Shown piece after piece: positions 1 to 9,377 of a stretch of DNA of 64,000 nucleotides. The position numbers and the translations under genes were made by a program. Position 1 is the first letter of the stretch. Each line of letters opens with the position of its first letter. Under the pieces are notes generated by a model. The model saw only the letters and a program-made list of their open reading frames with translations, was not told the DNA's origin and ran no database searches. Source of the DNA: Wolbachia endosymbiont of Aedes albopictus (GTDB lineage: Bacteria; Pseudomonadota; Alphaproteobacteria; Rickettsiales; Anaplasmataceae); NCBI RefSeq assembly GCF_024804185.1, contig NZ_CP101657.1:496001-560000 (forward strand), in the 5' to 3' direction.

Positions 1-519
1 ATCAAAAATATGAATCTTCCTGTTGTTCATCTGTTGCCCAATAACGACCTTGAAAAATTTAACTATAGGCATGTCAAGATTGGTGGGATTCTAAGTGGCA
101 TAGAACTATATGTTTTTGCAGGGCAACACGGCTATTATGTGTTGTCTCCCATGCTGCTTACTACTGGAAATTATATGTTAGTGAACAAAGGAATAGTTAA
201 AGAAAAAAAAGAGGAAAAAGTAAAAATTGAAAAAGTAGTTGCAGATGGAACTTTATATTGCGATAGCAATAAAAGCAAAAATTGGTTTATCAAGAACGAT
301 ACTGCTTCGAATACATGGTTTACCCTAAGTACAGAAGAAATTTCCAATGAGTTAGGTATTAAGCTAGAGAAGTGTATATTGTGGCCGAACAATTTTGGCA
401 GCAAATTAGCTATACAGCCAATGAAGCATTTGGAATATGCAATCACTTGGTTTGCACTTTCCTTAACTTGGTTGATTGTGTGCGTAATTTACTATAGGCA
501 AAACCTCAATAAAACTTGA
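1..519 (+). CDS. SURF1-like cytochrome oxidase assembly protein, 3' part
   Basis: The reading frame is open from the first base of the window, so this is the C-terminal part of a longer gene; the internal ATG at 10 is not taken as the start. The last 30 residues (HLEYAITWFALSLTWLIVCV) form a hydrophobic helix preceded by the HLEYA-TWF signature typical of the second membrane segment of SURF1 proteins. SURF1 is an inner-membrane factor that helps assemble haem-copper cytochrome c oxidase. The soluble part between the two helices is present and contains a lysine/glutamate-rich stretch around residues 64-75 of the visible fragment. Assignment rests mainly on the C-terminal signature; the N-terminal helix lies outside the window. 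Confidence 0.75.
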   Translation: MKNMNLPVVHLLPNNDLEKFNYRHVKIGGILSGIELYVFAGQHGYYVLSPMLLTTGNYMLVNKGIVKEKKEEKVKIEKVVADGTLYCDSNKSKNWFIKNDTASNTWFTLSTEEISNELGIKLEKCILWPNNFGSKLAIQPMKHLEYAITWFALSLTWLIVCVIYYRQNLNKT

Positions 520-549
520 AGCTTTCTGTACATAAAATTAGAAAAGTAG

Positions 550-2268
550 TCATTCATCTTTATCACTACCAAGGTCTTTTAACATACTATAATTACCTTT
601 TCTAAATCTACTTTTTAAAGACGTAACTCCACTTTCGCTAATACCACTGAGGCTCAGTGCAGCTCCACCTAGCTGCAATCCTATCTCAGATGTTTCAGGA
701 ATAATTTTACTAGCTCCTAGATCTCTATAAACCTCCACATTACTCAGATCTGGTAAGCGTATTACAATATTTACATGCGGAAAATTTGCAGCAACTAAGG
801 AAATAACTTTTTTTATAGTAACTTCATTCTTTATTGAAATAACGAGAGCTTGTGCTCTTTCTATTCCTACTGATTTTAAAATTTCACATCTTGTAACATC
901 TCCAAGATATATAGGAAAACTATCACTTTTTCCTTCTTTGACTATTTTCGATTGAATATCTACAACAACGTAACTTAAATGCTCTGCAGTAAGCATTTTT
1001 GTTATCATATATCCCACTCTACCAAATCCAGCAACTATTACATGGTTATAAAGATCTTGTGTATCTGTTTCAACAGCTTCATCATCTAATATTGTTTTCT
1101 CAGTGCTAAATGAGTTTGCTATCCAATCTCCAAGCCCCGATAAAAGAGGAGTGAAAGCCATGGTTACTGTAGTTACCATCATAAGTACTTGAGCGATTTC
1201 ACTTGGTAGCACATTTAGCTCATCTGCTAAGCGAAATAAAATAAACGCAAATTCACCGCCTTGTGAAAGCAGTAACCCAGCTTGTATAGCAGGTGTACTC
1301 TTAAACCCAAAAAATCTACACAATATATATATGATAGATGTTTTTAAAACGATAAGAATGATCGATAATAAAGTAATTAGTGGTAACTTATTGAGTAAAA
1401 GTTCGGTATTGATGGACATACCAACAGTCATGAAAAATAAGCCAAGAAACAAATCTTTAAATGGCAATACCGCATGTTCCACTGAGTGTCTGTATTCTGT
1501 TTCTGCAACTAACAATCCAGCGACAAATGCACCTAATGCCAACGATAAATGGAATTGCTCAGTAATAAATGCTGCTCCTAATACTATTAAAAGCGTTGTT
1601 GATATAAAGACCTCATTACTTTCCATTTTAGCAATAACCGAAAATAAAGGTCTAAGCAATAATCTACCAGTTATAAATATCAGCACTAATGCAATAGCTG
1701 CTTGCACCAATGAACCTGCCAATGAGCTTATCAGGCTGTGCTCAGAATTGCCAGCAAGCAAAGGTACCAATACTATTAATGGTACCACTGCAAAATCTTG
1801 CATTAATAGTACTGCTATTGACAACCTACCAACCTGACTTGCTTGAGAACCTTTTTCTTGCAGAACCTGCAACACTATTGCTGTTGAGGATAGCGCGAGC
1901 CCACCACTAATAACTGTTGCTATATTTGTATTCACTCCGAAAGCAAGAGCGATGCACCATATTGCTACCATGGTAACTATAACTTGAAGAGAACCGAACC
2001 CAAATACATGAATACGCATAGCGATCAGGCGTTCAAATGTCAATTCAAGGCCTATAATGAATAATAGAAAAACTACACCAAATTCTGCAAGATTATCCAT
2101 TGCTTCAGCTGAGTGTATCAGATTAAATCCATGAGAACCAATAACTGCACCTGCAACGAAGTAACCGAGCACTGGACTAATATTCATTTTCCAGAACGCT
2201 ATGACTATAAACACAGCAGCAGAAAGTAAAATTATAATATCAAACAAATGCTGAGAGCCACTGTGCAT
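550..2268 (-). CDS. CPA2-family monovalent cation:proton antiporter (KefB/KefC type)
   Basis: 572 residues. Residues 1-385 or so are a run of hydrophobic segments matching the Na+/H+ exchanger fold of the CPA2 family (early PVLGYFVAGAVIG and FLLFIIGLELTFERL). Residues 408-530 form a soluble TrkA-N/RCK nucleotide-binding domain starting with the Rossmann loop GFGRVG at 414-419. Proteins of this build exchange K+ or Na+ for protons across the inner membrane and are gated by the RCK domain. The gene follows the redoxin gene on the same strand with a 5-bp gap, suggesting co-transcription. In KefB/C a thiol-linked signal gates the channel, so pairing with a thiol-redox protein is suggestive, but substrate and gating ligand cannot be read here. 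Confidence 0.9.
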   Translation of the reverse strand: MHSGSQHLFDIIILLSAAVFIVIAFWKMNISPVLGYFVAGAVIGSHGFNLIHSAEAMDNLAEFGVVFLLFIIGLELTFERLIAMRIHVFGFGSLQVIVTMVAIWCIALAFGVNTNIATVISGGLALSSTAIVLQVLQEKGSQASQVGRLSIAVLLMQDFAVVPLIVLVPLLAGNSEHSLISSLAGSLVQAAIALVLIFITGRLLLRPLFSVIAKMESNEVFISTTLLIVLGAAFITEQFHLSLALGAFVAGLLVAETEYRHSVEHAVLPFKDLFLGLFFMTVGMSINTELLLNKLPLITLLSIILIVLKTSIIYILCRFFGFKSTPAIQAGLLLSQGGEFAFILFRLADELNVLPSEIAQVLMMVTTVTMAFTPLLSGLGDWIANSFSTEKTILDDEAVETDTQDLYNHVIVAGFGRVGYMITKMLTAEHLSYVVVDIQSKIVKEGKSDSFPIYLGDVTRCEILKSVGIERAQALVISIKNEVTIKKVISLVAANFPHVNIVIRLPDLSNVEVYRDLGASKIIPETSEIGLQLGGAALSLSGISESGVTSLKSRFRKGNYSMLKDLGSDKDE

Positions 2269-2273
2269 GATAT

Positions 2274-2846
2274 TTAACCTGTAGAATTAGACCATTTAAT
2301 TGAGCAGCCAATACTTGATTTTTGGTCAATTGGAGAATTACCAGTTTCTGCAACAAATTTCATAGCTTGAAATAAGTCACTACTTCCTACTTCATAGCTT
2401 TGGCCCTTTTCTTTTTTTGCGTCATTAAAACGTCCACGATAGCAAAGGTTTAAATTGGAATTAAAGCCAAAAAAGTCAGGAGTGCAAACAGCCCCGTATT
2501 CTTTAGCTATTTTCTGTGTACTATCAATTAAATATGGAAATGTAAACTTATTTTCCTTGGCAAAATTAATCATATTTTCAAAGGAATCTTCTGGATATTC
2601 ATTTACATCATTTGACATTATTGCAACGGTGTTTACCTGATAATCTTTTTTCAATTGATCAACATCGCTTACCAGATTGCTAATAATTGACTGAACGTAA
2701 GGACAGTGATTGCATATAAACATTACAATAAGACCGTTTTTTCCACAACAGTCACTTAATGTGTAGTATTTATTGTCTACTCCCAAAAGATTAAAATCTT
2801 TTGCAGTAAAACTAAAATCGACTTTAGGAGTATTCAGAGCAACCAT
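2274..2846 (-). CDS. Thioredoxin-fold redoxin (AhpC/TSA-like)
   Basis: 190 residues with an AhpC/TSA-redoxin architecture: an N-terminal beta-rich part (residues 10-35), then VMFICNHCPYVQSI, where the CPY motif after a beta strand is the expected redox-active helix start. The motif has one cysteine in the active loop (NHCPYV), not CxxC, which resembles peroxiredoxin-like members more than classical thioredoxin. Another cysteine occurs in the C-terminal SIGCSIKW, a tail seen in this subfamily. There is no signal peptide, so it is probably cytoplasmic. It is first of a likely two-gene unit with the antiporter downstream. Exact substrate is unknown. Confidence 0.75.
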   Translation of the reverse strand: MVALNTPKVDFSFTAKDFNLLGVDNKYYTLSDCCGKNGLIVMFICNHCPYVQSIISNLVSDVDQLKKDYQVNTVAIMSNDVNEYPEDSFENMINFAKENKFTFPYLIDSTQKIAKEYGAVCTPDFFGFNSNLNLCYRGRFNDAKKEKGQSYEVGSSDLFQAMKFVAETGNSPIDQKSSIGCSIKWSNSTG

Positions 2847-2948
2847 AGACTATTATTATACCATACATAATTTATGGTCTTATTACTTAAATGTCAAACG
2901 GTTTCTATGTATACTGTTTGCATATTCTTTTTTAGTATTATAAAACTT

Positions 2949-3539
2949 ATGTTCATAACTTTCGAAGGAATAGACGGCTCTGGTAAAACAACACAATCTA
3001 AGCTACTTGCAAATCATTTTAAGCAAATTCACGGCGAAAATAATGTAGTGTCGACTCGAGAACCAGGTGGCACTGATTTTGCAGAAAAGATAAGAGGAGT
3101 GTTGTTAACAAATAATATTGATCCTATTTCTGAACTCTTGCTAATTATCTCGATGAGGCACGAACATATGAAAAAATTAATATTACTAGCTCTTGCAGAA
3201 GGGAAAATAGTGATTTGTGATCGGTTTATTGATTCAACCATTGCATACCAAGGATATGGGTTTGGAGTTGATTTAAAACTAATAGAAGATTTGCATAGGT
3301 TGGCTGGAGTTAGATATCCAGATATTACATTTATTCTAGATATTGATGTTAAAGTTGGGTTAAGTAGAGCGAAAGACAAGAATAAATATGAAGAAATGGA
3401 TGTTAATTTTTATAATGAAGTTGGAAAAGGATTTAAAGAAATTGCCATAAAAGAGCCAGGTAGGTGCAATGTCATCACTGAAATTGAAACAAAAAATGAT
3501 AATCAAGTACACAATGAAATTATTAAACTTCTTGCATAA
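2949..3539 (+). CDS. tmk: Thymidylate kinase
   Basis: 196 residues from the ATG at 2949. A longer open frame exists upstream (from 2874), but homologues begin at the sequence MFITFEGIDGSGKTTQ, so the later start is chosen. The P-loop GIDGSGKTT lies at residues 8-16, and DRFIDSTIAYQGYG carries the DR(Y/F) and substrate-binding region. The enzyme phosphorylates dTMP to dTDP in dTTP synthesis. It is divergent from the redoxin gene just upstream and is followed by a long repeat field. Length fits the family (about 200-210). Confidence 0.92.
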   Translation: MFITFEGIDGSGKTTQSKLLANHFKQIHGENNVVSTREPGGTDFAEKIRGVLLTNNIDPISELLLIISMRHEHMKKLILLALAEGKIVICDRFIDSTIAYQGYGFGVDLKLIEDLHRLAGVRYPDITFILDIDVKVGLSRAKDKNKYEEMDVNFYNEVGKGFKEIAIKEPGRCNVITEIETKNDNQVHNEIIKLLA

Positions 3540-3589
3540 CCTAAATTAAAAGGCAATTATTTTTGGCGTTTTTTGTAACAGCTGATAAT

Positions 3590-4345
3590 TGTGATTTAAG
3601 TCCGTCAGGAGAGGGTCCCCGTTCCTGTTGTTCCATTCTTCTGTCATCTAAGTAGCCCCTTCTCCTGTCATCCAAGTAGCTAACACTGGTTCCTTTATGA
3701 CGGCAGTGCCCAGAGGCGTCATCCCAGTGCCCTGACTACTTGGATCCAGGAAACTTAACTTTAAATAAGTGGCTGCATAATAAAGACTAGATTCCAGCGT
3801 CACGCGCTGGAATGACACCCTACTTAACCGTCATTCCGCCACAGACCGTCATACCGCGATTCATTCGCGGTATCTCATCCGCTAACAAGAGATCCCGCTG
3901 CGGGATGACGAATTGCTTAACCGTCATTCCGCGATTCATTCGCGGTACCTCATCCGCTAACAAGAGATCCCGCTAACACGTAGCGGGATGACGAATTACT
4001 TAACCGTCATTCCGCCGCAGACCATCATACCGCCGCGGCGCTAACAAGAGATCCCGCTAACACGTAGCGGGATGACGAATTGCTTAACCGTCATTCCGCC
4101 ACGAACCGTTATACCGCCGCGGCGCTAACAAGTAGCGGGATGACGAATTACTATACCACCGCGAACCGTCATACTGCCGCAGACCGTCATACCGCGATTC
4201 ATTCGCGGTATCTCATCCGCTAACAAGTAGCGGGATGACGAATTGCTTAACCGTCATTCCACCGCGAGCCGTCATACCGCGATTCATTCGCGGTATCTCT
4301 TAGCCGCTAACAAGTAGCAGGATGACGGTTGTCGTTTAGCTACAA
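3590..4345. repeat. Field of intergenic palindromic repeats
   Basis: No gene is seen here. The stretch is built from recurring short palindromes: CCCGCTA/TAGCGGG hairpins around 'acacg', ACCGCGA/TCGCGGT around 'ttcat', the 'ccgcggcgg-tatgacggt' module in reverse orientation, and linkers such as 'gatgacgaattgcttaacc'. The first 200 bases also carry the second family, with 'gtcatcccagtg' and 'gactggatcc'-like arms. The same modules occur near 16.4-16.75, 18.13-18.22, 31.6-31.9 and 59.5-59.83 kb. Repeats vary in orientation and order, so this is not a CRISPR array. Confidence 0.85.
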
Positions 4346-4372
4346 ACGTTAAGAAATTTACCAAACGAAAAA

Positions 4373-4655
4373 AAAGGCAAAAGAAGCCCCGTGGTGCGAG
4401 TTTTGACTCTATATTACTGTAAGTGGCGCTGTAATAATGTGCTGACGCTTAGTTTAAGCGCGATTTGGCTGAATGTAGAAAAAATAAAAAAGACATGCAG
4501 CCGCTATAATTTTATGTAATCCGCCAATAAATACTCTGAGTTTTTTACTGAATTTTGTCATTGAGCCTGCAGGTCAAAAACAAGTTTTGAGTCACAAATA
4601 CCCTTAATACTACAATAAGGGGGCTTGCGGAGTTTGTCAAGCAAGTTTTGCATTT
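4373..4655 (-). repeat. Promoter-bearing dispersed repeat, copy A
   Basis: On the minus strand this starts with TTGACA (4635-4640), a 17-bp spacer and TATTGT (4612-4617), continues for about 240 bp and ends with 'ggggcttcttttgcc' followed by a T run. It is nearly identical over its full length to the plus-strand copy at 59225-59515, including the flanking passage into the palindromic repeats. Two more loci (15968-16270 and 44978-45080) share the promoter part. It may encode a small RNA; no ORF is conserved in it. Confidence 0.7.
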
Positions 4656-4820
4656 AATCCGTTTCTATAACTTGGATACCAGTGCCTGCTACTTGGCTCC
4701 CGGTTATAATGTTTGTGTGGTTATGTCACAGCACTGGGTAACAGGAGAGGTATCACTATAAAATTTGACATTAACCGTTGATAATTGGAATATTAGTAGA
4801 GTAGAATTACTCAAAAAAGC

Positions 4821-6893
4821 ATGCATAAATATGACGTAGTAGTAGTAGGTGGCGGTCATGCAGGGTGCGAAGCTGCTGCTGCGGCAGCTCGCCTTGGTGC
4901 AAACACGCTGCTTATAACTCATAAAATTTCAACTATAGGAGAAATGTCCTGCAATCCAGCAATTGGAGGAGTTGCAAAGGGTGTTGTAGTCAGGGAAGTT
5001 GATGCTCTTGATGGAATAATGGGAAGAGCAATCGATCAAGCAAGCATACACTCAGTCATTTTAAATAGCAGCAGAGGTGCAGCAGTATGGGGCCCACGTG
5101 CACAGGCAGACCGAAAATTATATAAGCAGGCAATACAGGAAATTATTCTAAATTATAACAATTTGACGGTAAAAGAAGAGTCAGTTGACAATTTTCTTAT
5201 AGAAAGTAATGGCAATGGAAAACCGTGCATTAAAGATGTAATAATAAGCTCAGGTGAACGTATACCAACAAGTAAAGTCGTTCTAACTACAGGGACTTTT
5301 CTGCGGGGTGTGATTCATATAGGAGAGCAAACAACTCCTTCAGGAAGAATGGGAGATAAGTCTGCAGTAGAACTTGCAAATACGTTGAAGAAGTATGATT
5401 TTAGATTAGGTAGACTGCGTACCGGAACTCCACCAAGGCTTGATCGTAATACTATAAACTGGTCAATATTGCAAGAACAAGTGGGTGATAACCCACCTGT
5501 GCCGTTTTCTTATCTCACAGAAAAAATTAACCAACCTCAGGTATCATGCTTTATTACCCATACTAATGAAAATACGCATAAAATAATTAGAGAAAATCTT
5601 CATAGGTCAGCTTCTTCGTATTTGGATGACATTGTTGCACCAAGATACTGTCCATCCATTGAAGTTAAAGTTAATAAATTTGCAGAAAAAAGTAGTCACC
5701 AAATATTTTTAGAACCAGAAGGGCTGGATGATGATACTGTATACCCAAACGGAATTTCAAATTCATTGCCTGTTGAAGTGCAAAATGAAATGATAAAGAG
5801 TATCAAAGGACTTGAAAACGCAGAAATATTGAGGTCTGGATATGCAGTTGAGTATGACTATATTGATCCACGAGAACTAAGCCATACTCTTGAAACTAAG
5901 AAAATTAAAGGTCTATATTTTGCTGGCCAAATTAATGGCACCACTGGATATGAAGAAGCAGCAGGGCAAGGAATTATCGCCGGAATTAACGCAGCACTCT
6001 CTGCATCTGAAAAAAAAGAGAGTTTTGTTCTTCACCGCACAGATTCGTATATTGGCGTAATGATAGATGATTTGGTCACCAAAGGGGTGATCGAGCCTTA
6101 TAGATTATTTACCTCACGTGCAGAATATAGGCTAGCTATCAGGTCAGACAATGCGGATAGAAGATTAACAAAAAAAGGTTATGATATTTCCCTTGTTTCG
6201 CATGAGAGATACTCTGTTTTACAGAATAAACTTAAATCCATTAAGCAGCTTGAAGAGAAGTTAGGGAGTCTGACGATTACTCCTGAGCAGCTTAGGTCTT
6301 ATGGTATTAAAATATCTTATGATGGGATAAGAAAAACGGCACTAGATTTACTCAGCTATCCAAACATCGACTGGAATAAATTACAAGAAATATGGCAGGA
6401 GTTAAGCAGCATCACGCGCTGCAGAACGGATACTGGATCCCCTTCCGTCATCTCAGGACACTCTCATGTCATCCGAGTAGCTGACACTGGGATCCAGCAC
6501 TGGAATGATAATAAAACGGATGCAGCTGACACTAGAAAAAATGTAAATTCCAGCGTCACGCGCTGGAATGACAAAATGGAGTGCCAGAATGACACCACGA
6601 TGTGTAGTATAACTAAGAATGAAATATGCGAAGCGGTTGAAATTGAAGCAAAATACAAACCTTACCTAATAAGACAAGAAGCGGATATGAAGTTTTTACG
6701 AGAGGAAGTTAAAACTCAAATTCCAATTGATTTTAACTATTCACAAGTTAAAGGCCTGTCAAGTGAAGTAATAGAAAAGTTGCAGACGATAAAACCAGCG
6801 ACGATTGGCATTGCAAAGCAAATACAAGGCATCACTCCTGCAGCGATAGTTAGCATATTGGTGTATTTGAGAAATAGAAAAATCGCTAATTGA
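4821..6893 (+). CDS. mnmG: tRNA uridine-5-carboxymethylaminomethyl modification enzyme MnmG, with in-frame repeat insert
   Basis: 690 residues. The FAD-binding dinucleotide motif [13 protein letters not shown] is at residues 7-19, followed by the family signature region [11 protein letters not shown]. With MnmE it forms the (carboxymethyl)aminomethyl group on U34 of several tRNAs. The protein is about 65 residues longer than usual MnmG: residues 529-595 are encoded by a palindromic repeat (see 6405-6603) with no counterpart expected in the family, after which the normal C-terminal helical domain ([16 protein letters not shown]) resumes in frame. A TTGACA box at 4765-4770 may belong to its promoter. 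It stands alone between a repeat field and pepP. Confidence 0.95.
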   Translation: MHKYDVVVVGGGHAGCEAAAAAARLGANTLLITHKISTIGEMSCNPAIGGVAKGVVVREVDALDGIMGRAIDQASIHSVILNSSRGAAVWGPRAQADRKLYKQAIQEIILNYNNLTVKEESVDNFLIESNGNGKPCIKDVIISSGERIPTSKVVLTTGTFLRGVIHIGEQTTPSGRMGDKSAVELANTLKKYDFRLGRLRTGTPPRLDRNTINWSILQEQVGDNPPVPFSYLTEKINQPQVSCFITHTNENTHKIIRENLHRSASSYLDDIVAPRYCPSIEVKVNKFAEKSSHQIFLEPEGLDDDTVYPNGISNSLPVEVQNEMIKSIKGLENAEILRSGYAVEYDYIDPRELSHTLETKKIKGLYFAGQINGTTGYEEAAGQGIIAGINAALSASEKKESFVLHRTDSYIGVMIDDLVTKGVIEPYRLFTSRAEYRLAIRSDNADRRLTKKGYDISLVSHERYSVLQNKLKSIKQLEEKLGSLTITPEQLRSYGIKISYDGIRKTALDLLSYPNIDWNKLQEIWQELSSITRCRTDTGSPSVISGHSHVIRVADTGIQHWNDNKTDAADTRKNVNSSVTRWNDKMECQNDTTMCSITKNEICEAVEIEAKYKPYLIRQEADMKFLREEVKTQIPIDFNYSQVKGLSSEVIEKLQTIKPATIGIAKQIQGITPAAIVSILVYLRNRKIAN
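6405..6603 (+). repeat. Palindromic element inserted in frame in mnmG
   Basis: This segment inside the mnmG coding region contains the same arms found between genes elsewhere: 'tgacactgggatccagcac', 'ccagcgtcacgcgctggaatgac' and 'gtcatccgagtagctgacac'. It keeps the reading frame open and adds about 65 residues of low-homology sequence. Boundaries are approximate. Confidence 0.85.
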
Positions 6894-6902
6894 AAATTTT
6901 GC

Positions 6903-6931
6903 TTGACAAAAGTAGCTTTGTTAATTACCAT
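6903..6931 (+). promoter_or_regulatory. Candidate sigma-70 promoter for pepP
   Basis: TTGACA at 6903-6908, a 17-bp spacer and TACCAT at 6926-6931, about 90 bases before the pepP start and just after the mnmG stop. The -35 box is consensus and the -10 box is weak. Confidence 0.5.
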
Positions 6932-7017
6932 AACCTATAGTAGCTGTGTTACCACAGTTTTCCTAAACAAAGGTTCATTAAAAATTTCAAATACTTTTCA
7001 AGTCTAGAGGTAATATC

Positions 7018-8835
7018 ATGTCAAAAATCGAAGAATTTCGTTCTTTTATGCGTGAAATAAATGTTGACGCATTTATGTTGCATACTAAAGACGAATATTT
7101 AAATGAATATTCAGGTGAGTTAATCAAGTTATGTGGCTTCACAGGAACAAATGGGCTACTTATCATTACAAAAGACAACAAGTGCCCATTTTTTACTGAT
7201 GGACGCTATATCACACAAGCTCGCAATCAGCTCGATCGTGGCAATTTTCAAGTATATAATATACAAGAAGAGGATCCACGCGAATGGGTAAAAGCAAACT
7301 TAACATTGACCACCTCACTAGGTTACTATTTGCAATATTTTACCATAGAAGATATAAGAAAGTATGAGAATATCTGTAAATTAATACCCTGTTTAGCTGG
7401 AAAAAAAAGTGACTATCGAAAACAAGCAGTGGTTTTACATTCTATTAAATATGCTGGTGAAAGTAGCAAGAATAAATGTAAAAAAGTCGCTAAAAGCATA
7501 GATAAAGAAGCTGAAGCAGTGCTTTTAACTGATCCAAACTCAATTTCATGGCTATTAAATTTAAGAAATGAAAATGCCAAATATACTCCATGTATATTTG
7601 GCCGTGCTATATTGTATAAAAGTGGTAATGTTGATTTGTTTATTCAAGATAAAGAACATTCAACTATAGAAACAAATTTAGGCAATCATATAAATATTTT
7701 TGATATTAGTGAGATAGAAAATTCGCTGCACAAGCTAAATTCAATAGTTATAGATCCAAACACAACTCCAATGAGTATTATGAATGCAATAGATCCCTTG
7801 CATAACCATTATTTGAGAGAAAAATCAGCTTCGGTGTCATCCCAGCGCGTGACACTGGAATCCAGAAATAAAAAAGTATGGATCCCAGTGTCACGCACTG
7901 GGATGACAAGAAGTAATGAAAAAGGTCTAGTAGAAAACAAGCAGATAGCTGAAAGAGAAGATCCTTGTCTAATTTATAAAGCAGTAAAAAACCAAACTGA
8001 AATAGCTGGGGCTATAAATGCACACATTAAAGATGGAGTGGCAGTTACAAATTTTCTATATTGGCTTGAAAATAATGTTGGCAATGGAATCACTGAGCTC
8101 AAAGCTGAAGAAAGGATTTTAGAACACAGAAAAGAGCAGGATTTGTTTAAGCAACCAAGTTTTCCAACAATTTCCGCATTTAATGAAAATGGTGCAATAA
8201 TTCACTATCGTGCAAGCAGTAAGACGAATAAGGTAATTCAGAAAAGTGGACTATATTTGATTGACTCTGGTGGCCAATACCTTAATGGCACAACTGATGT
8301 GACAAGAACTGTAGTGGTTGGTAATCCGACCAATGAGCAAATAACCCACTATACAATAGTGTTGAAAGCTCACATTGCTATAGCAAGTGTCATCTTTCCT
8401 TCTGGCACTACTGGTGGAGAATTGGATATATTGGCACGTACGCATTTATGGAAATTTGGAATGGACTATATGCATGGTACAGGGCATGGAGTAGGAAGTT
8501 ACCTATCAGTACACGAAGGACCACAAGCAATATCAAAGGGCAATAAAATGAAACTCACGCCAGGAATGATACTTTCTAACGAGCCTGGTTATTACATTCC
8601 GGGAGAGTATGGAATAAGAATTGAAAATCTGATGTATGTCGACAGACAAGAAAATAGCTTTTTACATTTCAAACAACTGACCTTCATTCCATATGATAGA
8701 AGGCTAATAGATGTGCAAATGCTTACTAAAGATGAAATTGAATGGATAAATAGCTATCATCAATTTGTCTATGAAAACTTAGAAAATAGCGTAAAAGATA
8801 AGGAATGGTTAAAGAAGGTATGTGACCATTTGTAA
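7018..8835 (+). CDS. pepP: Xaa-Pro aminopeptidase (aminopeptidase P), with in-frame repeat insert
   Basis: 605 residues, M24 metallopeptidase of the long type: two creatinase-like N-terminal domains and a C-terminal pita-bread domain. Metal ligands are visible in the order DSGGQYLNGTTDVTRT (two aspartates), GTGHGVG (histidine), NEPGYY and GIRIEN (two glutamates). It releases N-terminal residues preceding proline in the cytoplasm. Residues around 272-298 are encoded by a palindromic repeat that sits between domains, before the catalytic part, so the active site is uninterrupted. The start at 7018 follows an 'agaggtaat' Shine-Dalgarno-like stretch. Confidence 0.92.
   Translation: MSKIEEFRSFMREINVDAFMLHTKDEYLNEYSGELIKLCGFTGTNGLLIITKDNKCPFFTDGRYITQARNQLDRGNFQVYNIQEEDPREWVKANLTLTTSLGYYLQYFTIEDIRKYENICKLIPCLAGKKSDYRKQAVVLHSIKYAGESSKNKCKKVAKSIDKEAEAVLLTDPNSISWLLNLRNENAKYTPCIFGRAILYKSGNVDLFIQDKEHSTIETNLGNHINIFDISEIENSLHKLNSIVIDPNTTPMSIMNAIDPLHNHYLREKSASVSSQRVTLESRNKKVWIPVSRTGMTRSNEKGLVENKQIAEREDPCLIYKAVKNQTEIAGAINAHIKDGVAVTNFLYWLENNVGNGITELKAEERILEHRKEQDLFKQPSFPTISAFNENGAIIHYRASSKTNKVIQKSGLYLIDSGGQYLNGTTDVTRTVVVGNPTNEQITHYTIVLKAHIAIASVIFPSGTTGGELDILARTHLWKFGMDYMHGTGHGVGSYLSVHEGPQAISKGNKMKLTPGMILSNEPGYYIPGEYGIRIENLMYVDRQENSFLHFKQLTFIPYDRRLIDVQMLTKDEIEWINSYHQFVYENLENSVKDKEWLKKVCDHL
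7797..7910 (+). repeat. Palindromic element inserted in frame in pepP
   Basis: Contains 'gtgtcatcccagcgcgtgac' and 'cccagtgtcacgcactggga', the arms of the intergenic family. About 75 bp of it, starting at 'ttgcataaccatta', also aligns with intergenic sequence near 33125-33200, so the insert may begin before the palindrome proper. The frame stays open. Confidence 0.8.
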
Positions 8836-8895
8836 GCAAAGGAGCATTTTTTATTGTTTAAAAAGTATTAATGCAATTGTGATAGGTATTTTGTA

Positions 8896-8924
8896 TTGTT
8901 TTTAATTTAAAAACGATATATAAT
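8896..8924 (+). promoter_or_regulatory. Candidate promoter of the small coiled-coil gene
   Basis: TTGTTT at 8896-8901, 17-bp spacer, TATAAT at 8919-8924, about 33 bases before the ATG at 8957. The consensus -10 makes it a reasonable promoter. Confidence 0.5.
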
Positions 8925-8956
8925 AGAGGATACGTATTTTTAGGTAGGTTATAATT

Positions 8957-9322
8957 ATGATAGACAAAGGGCAAGAAGATGAATTTATGAAGCAGTATAT
9001 GGATACTTGCAAAGAGCAAATAGAAAAATTAGCCAAGGATCCTGAATTGCTTAATCAGACTTTAAAACCATTTATGCAAATGTCCCAGCAGCTTATGGCT
9101 GGTGGTATGTTAGAAGGGGCTATGCCTGGCATGGTACCTGATTTGGGTAGTATGGATGTTAACAAGATGATTGCTCAGATGAAGGAAATGATTGACTACA
9201 TAAGAGGTAACTATAAGGAACTAATGAAAGAGCATAGCTCGCAGATTCAAGAGCTTGATGAATCCAGTAAAAAGCTAAGAGGCTTAGTTAAAAAATTGAT
9301 AGAAAAGATCGAAAGTAAATAA
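8957..9322 (+). CDS. Small conserved-looking hypothetical protein, helical
   Basis: 121 residues. I do not recognise a family. It is rich in M, Q, E and K. Residues 10-50 and 70-121 look helical, and the last 45 residues (EHSSQIQELDESSKKLRGLV) have heptad-like spacing suggesting a coiled coil. A central glycine/methionine-rich loop (GGMLEGAMPGMVPDLGSM, residues 52-69) separates the helices. No signal peptide or membrane segment is visible. It has its own plausible promoter and a good start, so it is probably real and expressed alone. Function unknown. Confidence 0.6.
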   Translation: MIDKGQEDEFMKQYMDTCKEQIEKLAKDPELLNQTLKPFMQMSQQLMAGGMLEGAMPGMVPDLGSMDVNKMIAQMKEMIDYIRGNYKELMKEHSSQIQELDESSKKLRGLVKKLIEKIESK

Positions 9323-9377
9323 ACAATATCTAACGCAAGTCTCTTCTGTCATTCTATGCACAGCTGCATAAGTGTCT

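Noticed and set aside
2874-2948. Longer N-terminus of thymidylate kinase
   Set aside because: Adds 25 residues before the conserved MFITFEGIDGSGKTT start and no homologue-like sequence.
3800-4330. Regularly recurring short repeats resembling a CRISPR array
   Set aside because: Repeats are palindromic, differ in orientation and order, and have no uniform spacers or cas genes nearby.
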